A DNA stretch of 9,555 bases from Acholeplasmatales bacterium (GTDB taxonomy: Bacteria > Bacillota_I > Bacilli_A > Izemoplasmatales > Hujiaoplasmataceae). The notes beneath the pieces are model-generated. The model saw only the letters and a list, made by a program, of their open reading frames with translations. It searched no databases and was not told the origin of the DNA. The stretch covers positions 49,198 through 58,752 of the forward strand of contig DMTN01000026.1 in NCBI GenBank assembly GCA_003477305.1, given 5' to 3'. Both the position numbers and the translations under genes were made by a program. Shown here piece by piece: positions 1 through 5,460 of this stretch. Within the stretch, counting starts at the first letter, position 1. Each line of letters starts with the position of its first letter.

Positions 1-77
1 CCCCCCGCCGCAAAGAAGCCGGCGATGCCGGAATCAAGCAAAAAACGGAGGATCGAATCCCAGAGTTCCTGGCCCAC
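1..77 (-). CDS. oadB: Oxaloacetate decarboxylase beta subunit OadB, N-terminal fragment (cut by window edge)
   Basis: Only the first 25 codons are visible; the gene continues past base 1. Read from GTG at 77 the frame gives MGQELWDSILRF followed by LLDSGIAGFFAAG. This resembles the start of the membrane subunit of Na+-pumping decarboxylases, where a short amphipathic helix precedes a Gly/Ala/Phe-rich first membrane segment. In the known complexes this subunit decarboxylates carboxybiotin and exports Na+. The start is inferred. It lies six bases after the stop of the biotin carrier gene, in the same frame, and GGTGATC (88-82, minus strand) matches the 16S-complementary sequence four bases before the GTG. 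Position at the end of an oadA-oadG-BCCP operon is the main support. The fragment is too short to exclude the beta subunit of a related decarboxylase, such as the methylmalonyl-CoA or glutaconyl-CoA enzyme. Confidence 0.72.
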   Translation of the reverse strand, partial: MGQELWDSILRFLLDSGIAGFFAAG

Positions 78-83
78 AGCCGA

Positions 84-419
84 TCACCCGAGAACGAACA
101 GAAGCTGCTGGGCGTCGACCGTCTGGTTCTTGGCGACGAGGATTTCTTTGACAGTGCCGGTGACGGGCGCGAGGATCTCGTTTTCGAGTTTCATCGCCTC
201 CAGCACCGCCAGCACCGCGCCTTTGGCGACCATCGCGCCGAGGGCGACCGCAACCTTGACGATCTGTCCCTGCATCGGGGCGACGACCTTCGTGCCCTCG
301 ATTGTGACGGAAGCGGAATGGACGGGCTTCGGCACATCGATCCTCGCCTGCGATTCGCTCACGCTTTCAAGCTCGACTTCGTAGACCTTGCCGTTGACTT
401 TGATCTTGTAGAGTTTCAT
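84..419 (-). CDS. Biotin carboxyl carrier protein of the sodium-pumping decarboxylase
   Basis: A 111-residue biotinyl-lipoyl carrier. It carries CO2 on biotin from the carboxyltransferase OadA to the membrane subunit OadB. Residues 1-20 form a short beta-rich lead-in (MKLYKIKVNGKVYEVELE), residues 21-42 a linker, and residues 43-111 the biotinyl domain. The biotinylation motif EAMKLENEI puts the modified lysine at K77, with the usual VVAPMQGQI strand upstream and APVTGTVKEI downstream. In many bacteria this domain is fused to the C-terminus of OadA; here it is a separate small gene, an arrangement known from other Firmicutes. The start follows the oadG stop after one base, and its Shine-Dalgarno AAGGAG lies inside the last codons of oadG, which points to coupled translation. 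Similar carriers serve other biotin enzymes, so the specificity is inferred from the neighbours. Confidence 0.93.
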   Translation of the reverse strand: MKLYKIKVNGKVYEVELESVSESQARIDVPKPVHSASVTIEGTKVVAPMQGQIVKVAVALGAMVAKGAVLAVLEAMKLENEILAPVTGTVKEILVAKNQTVDAQQLLFVLG

Positions 420-420
420 C

Positions 421-732
421 TTATTGGATCTCCTTGGCGGATACGACGTTACATTCCTGTTTCGTGGTTTCGCGGTAGTCGATGGCGGCGACGAGGACGG
501 CGACCATCATGTCTTCGTCTTTGATGTCTTCGACGCCGAACGGTTTCGCTGCGGCGGCGACCGCCGCGGGTTCTTGCTTAGTTTCCTTGTCCGACGCTGG
601 GGTTTTGTCCGCAAGCGGCTTCAAGACCTGGACCACGAGGGTAAGGAGATAGAGCATCGCGAAGACGACACCGATGCAAATGACGGACTTCAGGACGCCT
701 TCGACAAAATCGTATTGAAGGGCGAGCATCAT
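421..732 (-). CDS. oadG: Oxaloacetate decarboxylase gamma subunit (OadG family)
   Basis: A 103-residue small membrane subunit. In characterised complexes it anchors the carboxyltransferase to the membrane and assists assembly. One hydrophobic helix is visible at about residues 15-38, followed by a charged, Ala/Pro-rich linker (about 40-66). The conserved tail is DEDMMVAVLVAAIDYR at 72-87 and then a short basic strand ending SAKEIQ, which matches the family pattern of an acidic start, the V-A-AI core and a C-terminal S-I-K-x-I-like end. The length is usual for the family. It starts one base after the oadA stop, and the GGAGG that serves it is built from the last codons of oadA (Gly-Gly-Lys). 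Two consecutive ATG codons occur at the start and either could be used. The sequence of this family is weakly conserved, so operon position supports the call. Confidence 0.87.
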   Translation of the reverse strand: MMLALQYDFVEGVLKSVICIGVVFAMLYLLTLVVQVLKPLADKTPASDKETKQEPAAVAAAAKPFGVEDIKDEDMMVAVLVAAIDYRETTKQECNVVSAKEIQ

Positions 733-733
733 A

Positions 734-2122
734 TCATTTTCCTCCGATCAGGACGTTGAATTCGACCGTTTCGACGGCGGGCGCGGGATGGTATTTGTTC
801 GTCAGATACTTCAGGGCGACGGCTTCGAAGAGCGCCAGCGAGAGGACGTCTTCATCGCTTCGGGCGAGGTCTTTGTACTTCGCCTTCAATCCTTCGAATT
901 CGGGGGCGAGGTCGTCGGCCGGCCGGTGCGTGATGACCAAGTCGTCGCCGATGATCTTTTTGCGAATGACCTCGTCCACCGGCGCGGGACTTTGTCCATA
1001 GAGGCCGTGGAGATATTCCTTGATTTCGTTGGGGACCAGCTTGTAGCGTTCGCCGGTCATCACGTTCATCACCGCCTGGGTGCCGACCATTTGCGAGAGC
1101 GGCGTGACGAGCGGCGGATAGCCCATGTCCTTGCGGACCTTCGGGACTTCGCGGAGGACTTCCTCGTAGCGGTTCATCGCGCCCTGGTCCTTCAGCTGGC
1201 TCATCAGGTTGCTAAGCATCCCGCCCGGGAGTTGGAACTTGAGGACGCGCGGGTCGGGCGACATCGCCTTGGGGTTCAGAAGGCCGTTCGCGAGGTATTT
1301 GTCGCGGACCGTGCCGAGCTTGACGGCGGCCTTGTCGAGCATCTCGAGGTTCAACTGCGGATCGTGGATCGTCCCCGCGAGGACGTACTGGAACGCTTCG
1401 GTGGCCGGTTGGCTCGTTCCGCCCGAGAGCGGCGAGATCGCGCAGTCGATGATGTCAACGCCGGCCTCGATCGCTTTCAGGTACGTCATGTCCATCATCC
1501 CGCCGGTGCAGTGGCTGTGGAGGTCGATCGGCAGTTTCGTATTTTGTTTGAGCCGGGTGACGAGTTCGAAGGCGTCTTGCGGCAGCATCACCCCAGCCAT
1601 GTCCTTGATGCAGAGCGAGTCGGCGCCCATCGTCTCGATTTTTTTGGCGAGTTCGACGTAGTAGTCGACGGTATGGACCGGGCTCGTTGTATATGATAAG
1701 GCGATCTGACAATGACCGCCATATTTCTTCGTCGCGTCGACCGCGCATTTGAGGTTGCGGATGTCGTTCAAAGCGTCGAAGACGCGGATGATGTCGATGC
1801 CGTTTTCCAAAGATTTTTGAACGAACTTGTCGACGACGTCGTCGGAATAGTGGCGGTAGCCGAGGATGTTCTGGCCGCGGAATAGCATCTGCAGCTTGGT
1901 GTTCTTCACCTTGGCGCGGATCTTTCGGAGGCGTTCCCAGGGATCTTCGTTCAAAAAGCGCATGCAGGTGTCGAACGTGGCGCCACCCCATACCTCGAGC
2001 GCGTAGTATCCCGCCTTGTCGAGCTCGTCGATCGCCAAGAGCGCTTCGTCGGTGGTCATGCGCGTGGCGAACAAAGACTGATGACCGTCGCGTAATGCCG
2101 TTTCGACGATTTTGACTCCCAT
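734..2122 (-). CDS. oadA: Oxaloacetate decarboxylase alpha subunit (carboxyltransferase)
   Basis: A 462-residue cytoplasmic carboxyltransferase that moves the carboxyl group of oxaloacetate to biotin, leaving pyruvate. Residues 1-270 form the TIM-barrel (HMGL-like) domain: ETALRDGHQSL at 7-17 with metal-binding D12, CIKDMAG at 171-177 with the catalytic lysine K173, and DLHSHCTGG at 200-208 with metal ligands H202 and H204. These sit at a constant offset of five from D17, K178, H207 and H209 of the Vibrio enzyme as I recall them. Residues 280-440 match the conserved carboxyltransferase C-terminal domain (PGGMLSNL at 299-306). The protein stops where other OadA proteins continue into a biotin domain; that domain is the separate gene two positions downstream. 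The start is ATG at 2122, about ten bases after AAGGA. A pyruvate carboxylase B subunit is the main alternative, but the adjacent oadG and apparent oadB favour the Na+ pump. Confidence 0.94.
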   Translation of the reverse strand: MGVKIVETALRDGHQSLFATRMTTDEALLAIDELDKAGYYALEVWGGATFDTCMRFLNEDPWERLRKIRAKVKNTKLQMLFRGQNILGYRHYSDDVVDKFVQKSLENGIDIIRVFDALNDIRNLKCAVDATKKYGGHCQIALSYTTSPVHTVDYYVELAKKIETMGADSLCIKDMAGVMLPQDAFELVTRLKQNTKLPIDLHSHCTGGMMDMTYLKAIEAGVDIIDCAISPLSGGTSQPATEAFQYVLAGTIHDPQLNLEMLDKAAVKLGTVRDKYLANGLLNPKAMSPDPRVLKFQLPGGMLSNLMSQLKDQGAMNRYEEVLREVPKVRKDMGYPPLVTPLSQMVGTQAVMNVMTGERYKLVPNEIKEYLHGLYGQSPAPVDEVIRKKIIGDDLVITHRPADDLAPEFEGLKAKYKDLARSDEDVLSLALFEAVALKYLTNKYHPAPAVETVEFNVLIGGK

Positions 2123-2428
2123 CGTGATCCCATCCTTCCGCTTGGATCGACCGTTTGCGAATCATCCGACCCCTGAAAAGGAGAGACGGGATGAATCCGG
2201 GGACGCGTCGATCGGGGGTTCTATAGAGCGCCGCATCCTGAAGAAAGAGAAGAGCGCCAGAAACCGTACTCAAAACAGATTATACATCTTTTCACGCGAA
2301 TAAAGAGGGCGAATTTTCTGAAAGCGACTTTCAATAAGCCTCGCAGTCAATTATCAACAGTCGAGCAGCAACATTGGGGGCTTCTTCCCAATCGCACGAA
2401 GAGGTCGGACGATCAAATCGGAAGGATC
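2123..2428 (-). promoter_or_regulatory. oadA leader region with a likely promoter; no gene seen
   Basis: This 306-base stretch between oadA and the abiE terminator shows no convincing gene on either strand. On the minus strand a perfect TATAAT lies at 2284-2279, preceded by ATG. The hexamer 17 bases upstream (CTCTTT) is a poor -35, so this may be a weak or activated promoter. A start near 2272 would leave an untranslated leader of about 150 bases. Inside the leader, AGAGCGCC occurs twice as a direct repeat (2225-2232 and 2251-2258 on the plus strand). Further upstream, ATTGGG (2373-2378) and CCCAAT (2387-2392) form a short palindrome with no T-run after it. I recognise no known riboswitch. 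Confidence 0.45.
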
Positions 2429-2468
2429 AAAAAAAGCATGTCGATCGCAAAGACGAAGCGACATGCTT
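2429..2468 (-). terminator. Intrinsic terminator of the abiE operon
   Basis: AAGCATGTCG (2434-2443) and CGACATGCTT (2459-2468) form a perfect 10-bp stem with a 15-base loop. On the minus strand it is followed by a run of seven T (2435-2429). It begins five bases after the abiEii stop, exactly where a Rho-independent terminator for this gene pair is expected. There is no T-run on the plus strand, so it works in one direction only. Confidence 0.9.
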
Positions 2469-2473
2469 CGATT

Positions 2474-3415
2474 TCATTCGCCGATGCGAGTCAGAATGTC
2501 GTCAATGCTTCGGAGCACATCAATCGCATCATCGAGTGAAGGCTTTTGGTCGGTATATAATAATGACTTGTGCAATGATTCATACTGTTCGCGAACGTCA
2601 CGCGACAGCATCGTCTCCCAGAATCGGAATTCATAGGGAGCGGTGGATGCATATCCGATCGGGATGGAGCGGTTTTCCAGATATGAAGTCGCATCTTGCT
2701 TGGCAATGGATACAATTGCTTTTAAATTTTGCAGGTCGTTCAGGAGGCGAACGATATTCTCGTGATGGGTGAGCATGACGACATCGTGGATGTGGCGGAC
2801 ATGACGAGCAAGCGAGCCGTCATATGCATGTTGCTTGATGGCGAGGAGTTTCTCGATGTATGTTCGGGTGATATCGAGACATTGAATCTCGTAGGATCGC
2901 AATTCGAATCGTCGGATGTCGTCGAGATGACCCTGGTCCACAAGAAAATCTTGGATGTACGATTGAATCGGTTGCAGGTTCCTCGGTTCCGCACGAATCG
3001 CTGAGCCGATTTCAAGTTTGATTCGATCTTCACGGTGTTCATCATACCAGATATACGCGCTCTTGTTCACCGCCGACCGTTCACCAGCAATCGGTTCAAT
3101 CGACATGCCGTCCGACATGATCTTCTCGATTGTCTGGAGATTGCGTTCGAAGGCGCGGTGTGATTCGCGGGATTTGGGCTGATAGACAAGATCGATGTCT
3201 TCCGAGAAGCGTTCGATGCTGCCTGGATGGCATTTGCTGAGGCTCGTTCCGCCTTTCAAAATACAATAGGGGTTCATGATGGATGTCGATAGTTTCCCCA
3301 GCGCCATCACGATGAAGTAGTCACGCCGGATCGCTTGTTCAGGAAGATGTCGATATCGACTCGTGACCGTGCATAGTTCGTCGAATTCGGGGAGGAGATG
3401 GAGTCGGATGGTCAT
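2474..3415 (-). CDS. abiEii: AbiEii-family nucleotidyltransferase toxin
   Basis: A 313-residue protein of the AbiEii/AbiGii (DUF1814, MenT-like) nucleotidyltransferase family. Known members are toxins of type IV or related toxin-antitoxin systems that limit phage growth; the mycobacterial MenT enzymes add nucleotides to tRNA. Numbering is from ATG at 3415. The active-site motif GGTSLSK is at 55-61, followed by RFSEDIDL at 69-76, whose D73 and D75 are the predicted metal ligands. DRIKLEIG lies at 130-137, EKLLAIKQ at 188-195 and RHVRHIHD at 204-211, in the order typical of the family. The length is usual and the frame intact. The ATG overlaps the stop of the antitoxin gene by one base (TGATG), so translation is probably coupled. 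A TTG at 3424 would add three residues but has no better ribosome site. The target is unknown. Confidence 0.92.
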   Translation of the reverse strand: MTIRLHLLPEFDELCTVTSRYRHLPEQAIRRDYFIVMALGKLSTSIMNPYCILKGGTSLSKCHPGSIERFSEDIDLVYQPKSRESHRAFERNLQTIEKIMSDGMSIEPIAGERSAVNKSAYIWYDEHREDRIKLEIGSAIRAEPRNLQPIQSYIQDFLVDQGHLDDIRRFELRSYEIQCLDITRTYIEKLLAIKQHAYDGSLARHVRHIHDVVMLTHHENIVRLLNDLQNLKAIVSIAKQDATSYLENRSIPIGYASTAPYEFRFWETMLSRDVREQYESLHKSLLYTDQKPSLDDAIDVLRSIDDILTRIGE

Positions 3416-4095
3416 CACCGCCAATCCGGAATGTGGTAATCCGAAGAGGGAGACAGATACTTGATGATCTCGTTTTGAACGGAGTATTCGTTCAAAACAT
3501 CACGGTAGAATGCCAGTACGGAAGGCCGATAGCGTTTGGCACGGAGGATTTCATCGAGGACTTCGTCTCGGTAATCCCGAATCGTCTCGGCGAGGAATCG
3601 ATGAAAAGCGTTTTTGTCGAGATTCTGAATCGACGCATAGTCCTGCAAGACTTCCAGTAGAGCGACTTGGTCCTTGACGGGTTCATCGAACTTCAGCGGA
3701 ACCGAGTGGAAAGTCAAATTCATCACGTTTTTTGATTCAAATGACCGCTCGTTCAGAAAAAAGGAGCGGACTTTAGCGATTTGCGTCGACAAGCCGAGTC
3801 GGTTGTAGAGACCATAACCGACTTCCATGCCGTCGGATTCTTGTTCGATAAACGTTTTGATGATGTTTTCTTCGGAGGGAGGGATTACGCCGTATTTCGA
3901 TTGGATCGGACGATAGTAGATTCCTTTTGCCAGTTTTCCGAGATCATTCGATGCGACCATGCGTTCCAGCGTCTTGTAGAAAATGTCGGACGGAATCGTC
4001 TTGGACAAATGCGTTTGATAATGACGAGAGGCGAAATAGACGGTACCTTCCGGATGTCCGAACAGATCACTTCGGATTGTTTGTGTGTAGGTCAT
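3415..4095 (-). CDS. abiEi: AbiEi-like antitoxin and transcriptional regulator (DUF6088 family)
   Basis: A 226-residue protein encoded just upstream of, and overlapping, the AbiEii toxin gene. Family members have an N-terminal winged helix-turn-helix that represses their own promoter and a C-terminal part that neutralises the toxin. Here residues 1-64 look like the winged helix: GTVYFASRHY at 17-26, a helix around DIFYKTLERM at 37-46, then GKLAKGIYYRP at 53-63, the typical wing ending. Residues 68-150 match the DUF6088/AbiEi core (PSEENIIK, GYGLYNRLGLSTQ at 93-105). Residues 150-226 are helical and charged. The start is ATG 4095, preceded at six bases by AGGAGGG (4108-4102). The frame stays open upstream to 4239, but that stretch contains the terminator of the preceding gene and the promoter of this one. 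Confidence 0.86.
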   Translation of the reverse strand: MTYTQTIRSDLFGHPEGTVYFASRHYQTHLSKTIPSDIFYKTLERMVASNDLGKLAKGIYYRPIQSKYGVIPPSEENIIKTFIEQESDGMEVGYGLYNRLGLSTQIAKVRSFFLNERSFESKNVMNLTFHSVPLKFDEPVKDQVALLEVLQDYASIQNLDKNAFHRFLAETIRDYRDEVLDEILRAKRYRPSVLAFYRDVLNEYSVQNEIIKYLSPSSDYHIPDWR

Positions 4096-4107
4096 GTCGA
4101 TCCCTCC

Positions 4108-4143
4108 TGACATCATTATCATCGATTCAACGGCGAATGTCAA
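4108..4143 (-). promoter_or_regulatory. Strong sigma-A-type promoter of abiEi-abiEii
   Basis: On the minus strand TTGACA (4143-4138) is followed after exactly 17 bases by GATAAT (4120-4115). This is a near-consensus promoter, with transcription expected to start near 4108. The transcript would then begin at or next to the AGGAGGG ribosome site and carry a leader of only about 13 bases. The promoter starts right after the T-run of the upstream terminator. A short ATTC/GAAT inverted repeat lies in the spacer and could be part of an AbiEi operator, but this is speculative. Confidence 0.8.
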
Positions 4144-4145
4144 GT

Positions 4146-4186
4146 AAAAAAATAAAAAACACGACAATTGATCAGTCATGTCGTGT
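4146..4186 (-). terminator. Intrinsic terminator downstream of the LacI-family gene
   Basis: ACACGACA (4159-4166) and TGTCGTGT (4179-4186) form a perfect 8-bp stem with a 12-base loop. On the minus strand it is followed by TTTTTATTTTTTT (4158-4146). It lies about 90 bases after the repressor stop and separates the repressor transcript from the abiE promoter. A shorter hairpin, AGCAC/GTGCT (4230-4245), lies between the stop and this terminator and has no T-run. A plus-strand T-run of five bases (4192-4196) follows the stem, so weak activity in the other direction is possible. Confidence 0.88.
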
Positions 4187-4274
4187 CGATATTTTTCGGA
4201 TGAGAAAGAGGTTGGTAAAGGCCATCCCAAGCACATCATCGTGCTAAACCATTCCCGCTACACGAATTTCGGAA

Positions 4275-5264
4275 TCAAATCGTACGAACCGAACCGCGCT
4301 CGACGAGATTCGTCTTGATCGGGACATGAATCGTGCGGTTGCGGTTCGCGAGCACTTCGAGCATCGCCCCGAAAGCTTTCTTGGCGTAATAGTCTTTCTG
4401 CGGTCCGGCGCTCGTCAGTTTCGGCATGAGCGAATCGCACAGCGCGGTGTTATCGAAACTGACGACGGAGACGTCGTCGGGGATGTGGAGTCCCTTGATC
4501 GCAAGCGACGTGTACATCCATTGTGCGGCCGCGTCGCAATGGCAGAGGAAGGCCGTCGGAAGGTTCTTGAAGGAGATCACGGGGACGTCGATGTTGCGTT
4601 CGATGTTGACGTTCACATGCCAGTCGGCGTCGGGGGCGATGCCCGCTTCGTTGAGGGCTTTCAAGTAGCCGAAATAGCGGTCGGCGATCGCCGAGGTTTT
4701 TGTGACATCACCGACGAAACCGATGTGGGTATGCCCCTTTCCGAGGAGAAAGCGGGTGAGGATATAGGAGAGGTGGAAATTGTCGACGTAGACGTAATTG
4801 CCGGGGTAGAGGGGCGAGAAGTAGTCGACCACGATGACCGCCGGCACGATTTTGTCCAGTTTCTTCATGATCGCCTCATCGATCTGGCCGGCGATGAAGA
4901 TGCCGTCGGGTTTGTAGGAGGCGATCACGCCCTCCATCCGTTCGAACGTCTTTTGCGGTTCGAGGAAGGCGATCTGGAGGACGCTGTTGGACTTGTTGCA
5001 CTCGGCGGAGAGAAAGTAGAAGATCGTTGAATAATACTGTTCCGAAGGCATCAGAAAGAAGTCTTGGCTGATGAAGAAGATGAATTTCTTGTTCTTCGCT
5101 TCGAGGAGCGACGGATGGCGGACGTATCCGACCGATTCGGCGTAGGTTTTAATGCGGGCGCGGAGTTCTTCGCTGACGCCTTTCTTGTCGGACAGCGCCT
5201 TGTACACGGCGACTTTGCTGCAACCCATCTCTTGGGCGATCTTTTCCAGCGTGACTTTGGCCAT
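4275..5264 (-). CDS. LacI-family transcriptional repressor
   Basis: A 329-residue sugar-responsive repressor. Residues 3-22 form the helix-turn-helix (VTLEKIAQEMGCSKVAVYKA), followed by the family pattern KKGVSEELRARI and SVGY at about 27-47. The hinge (HPSLLEAKNKK, 50-60) is unusual because it lacks the common ARSLR-like hinge helix. Residues 60-329 are the periplasmic-binding-protein-like effector domain: GIFIAGQ at 121-127, the RYFGYLKALNEAGI segment at 196-209, and the conserved end IPDDVSVVSFDN at 261-272 and NLVERGSVR at 319-327. The start is ATG 5264, six bases after GGAGG; an in-frame codon at 5303 lies inside the promoter and is unlikely. It is transcribed away from the lipoprotein/GH130 operon and probably represses that operon, and perhaps itself, from the shared region. 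The effector is unknown; a mannoside or other oligosaccharide is a guess from the neighbours. Confidence 0.93.
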   Translation of the reverse strand: MAKVTLEKIAQEMGCSKVAVYKALSDKKGVSEELRARIKTYAESVGYVRHPSLLEAKNKKFIFFISQDFFLMPSEQYYSTIFYFLSAECNKSNSVLQIAFLEPQKTFERMEGVIASYKPDGIFIAGQIDEAIMKKLDKIVPAVIVVDYFSPLYPGNYVYVDNFHLSYILTRFLLGKGHTHIGFVGDVTKTSAIADRYFGYLKALNEAGIAPDADWHVNVNIERNIDVPVISFKNLPTAFLCHCDAAAQWMYTSLAIKGLHIPDDVSVVSFDNTALCDSLMPKLTSAGPQKDYYAKKAFGAMLEVLANRNRTIHVPIKTNLVERGSVRTI

Positions 5265-5301
5265 CGGATTCCTCCAGGTTAATGAAATCTTCCCGACACT
5301 C

Positions 5302-5330
5302 AAATTACCATAACATTAATCTTATGTCAA
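5302..5330 (-). promoter_or_regulatory. Promoter of the LacI-family gene
   Basis: On the minus strand TTGACA (5330-5325) is separated by 17 bases from TAATTT (5307-5302), which is preceded by TGG and so reads as an extended -10. The expected start near 5295 leaves a leader of about 30 bases before the ATG at 5264. The -35 overlaps one arm of the inverted repeat TTATGT...ACATAA (5322-5327 and 5336-5341), which would suit autoregulation. Confidence 0.62.
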
Positions 5331-5447
5331 GGATAACATAAAAAGTTAATCGAAAAGCGCTTACAAATTAATCAAAAAGATAAACGAATGTCGTTGATTT
5401 TCGAAGGTTTATCGTGCAAACGCTTTTTTTATATGCTAATATAGCAT
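5316..5447. promoter_or_regulatory. Divergent control region with candidate repressor operators
   Basis: Several repeats lie between the repressor and the lipoprotein operon. They are TTAATC three times in the same direction (5316, 5346, 5368); the inverted repeat TTATGT/ACATAA (5322-5341); AAGCGCTT (5355-5362), an 8-bp palindrome followed by ACA; TGCAAACGCTTTTT (5415-5428); and ATGCTA-ATA-TAGCAT (5433-5447). The two CG-centred sites resemble LacI/CcpA-type operators: the first matches the right half and the second the left part of a cre-like pattern. The plus-strand promoter is unclear. TAATAT (5437-5442) with GTGCAA 17 bases upstream (5414-5419) is one option, and it would place the second site over the -35. 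GAGG (5449-5452) is the ribosome site for the GTG at 5461. Confidence 0.55.
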
Positions 5448-5460
5448 TGAGGTAGGCCGC

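Noticed and set aside
788..1696. A 302-codon open frame on the plus strand opposite oadA.
   Set aside because: It is antisense to a gene with clear catalytic motifs, is very rich in Arg, Asp and Val as expected from GC-rich reverse complements, and shows no domain.
2373..2392. Hairpin ATTGGG...CCCAAT as a terminator.
   Set aside because: There is no T-run after it on either strand and no gene ends there; it may be an operator or chance.
4096..4239. Upstream extension of the AbiEi frame by 48 codons.
   Set aside because: It would translate through the preceding terminator and the abiE promoter, whereas ATG 4095 has a near-perfect AGGAGGG site.
5265..5303. Upstream extension of the repressor by 13 codons.
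   Set aside because: It includes the predicted -10 and ribosome site; LacI proteins normally begin just before the helix-turn-helix, as at ATG 5264.
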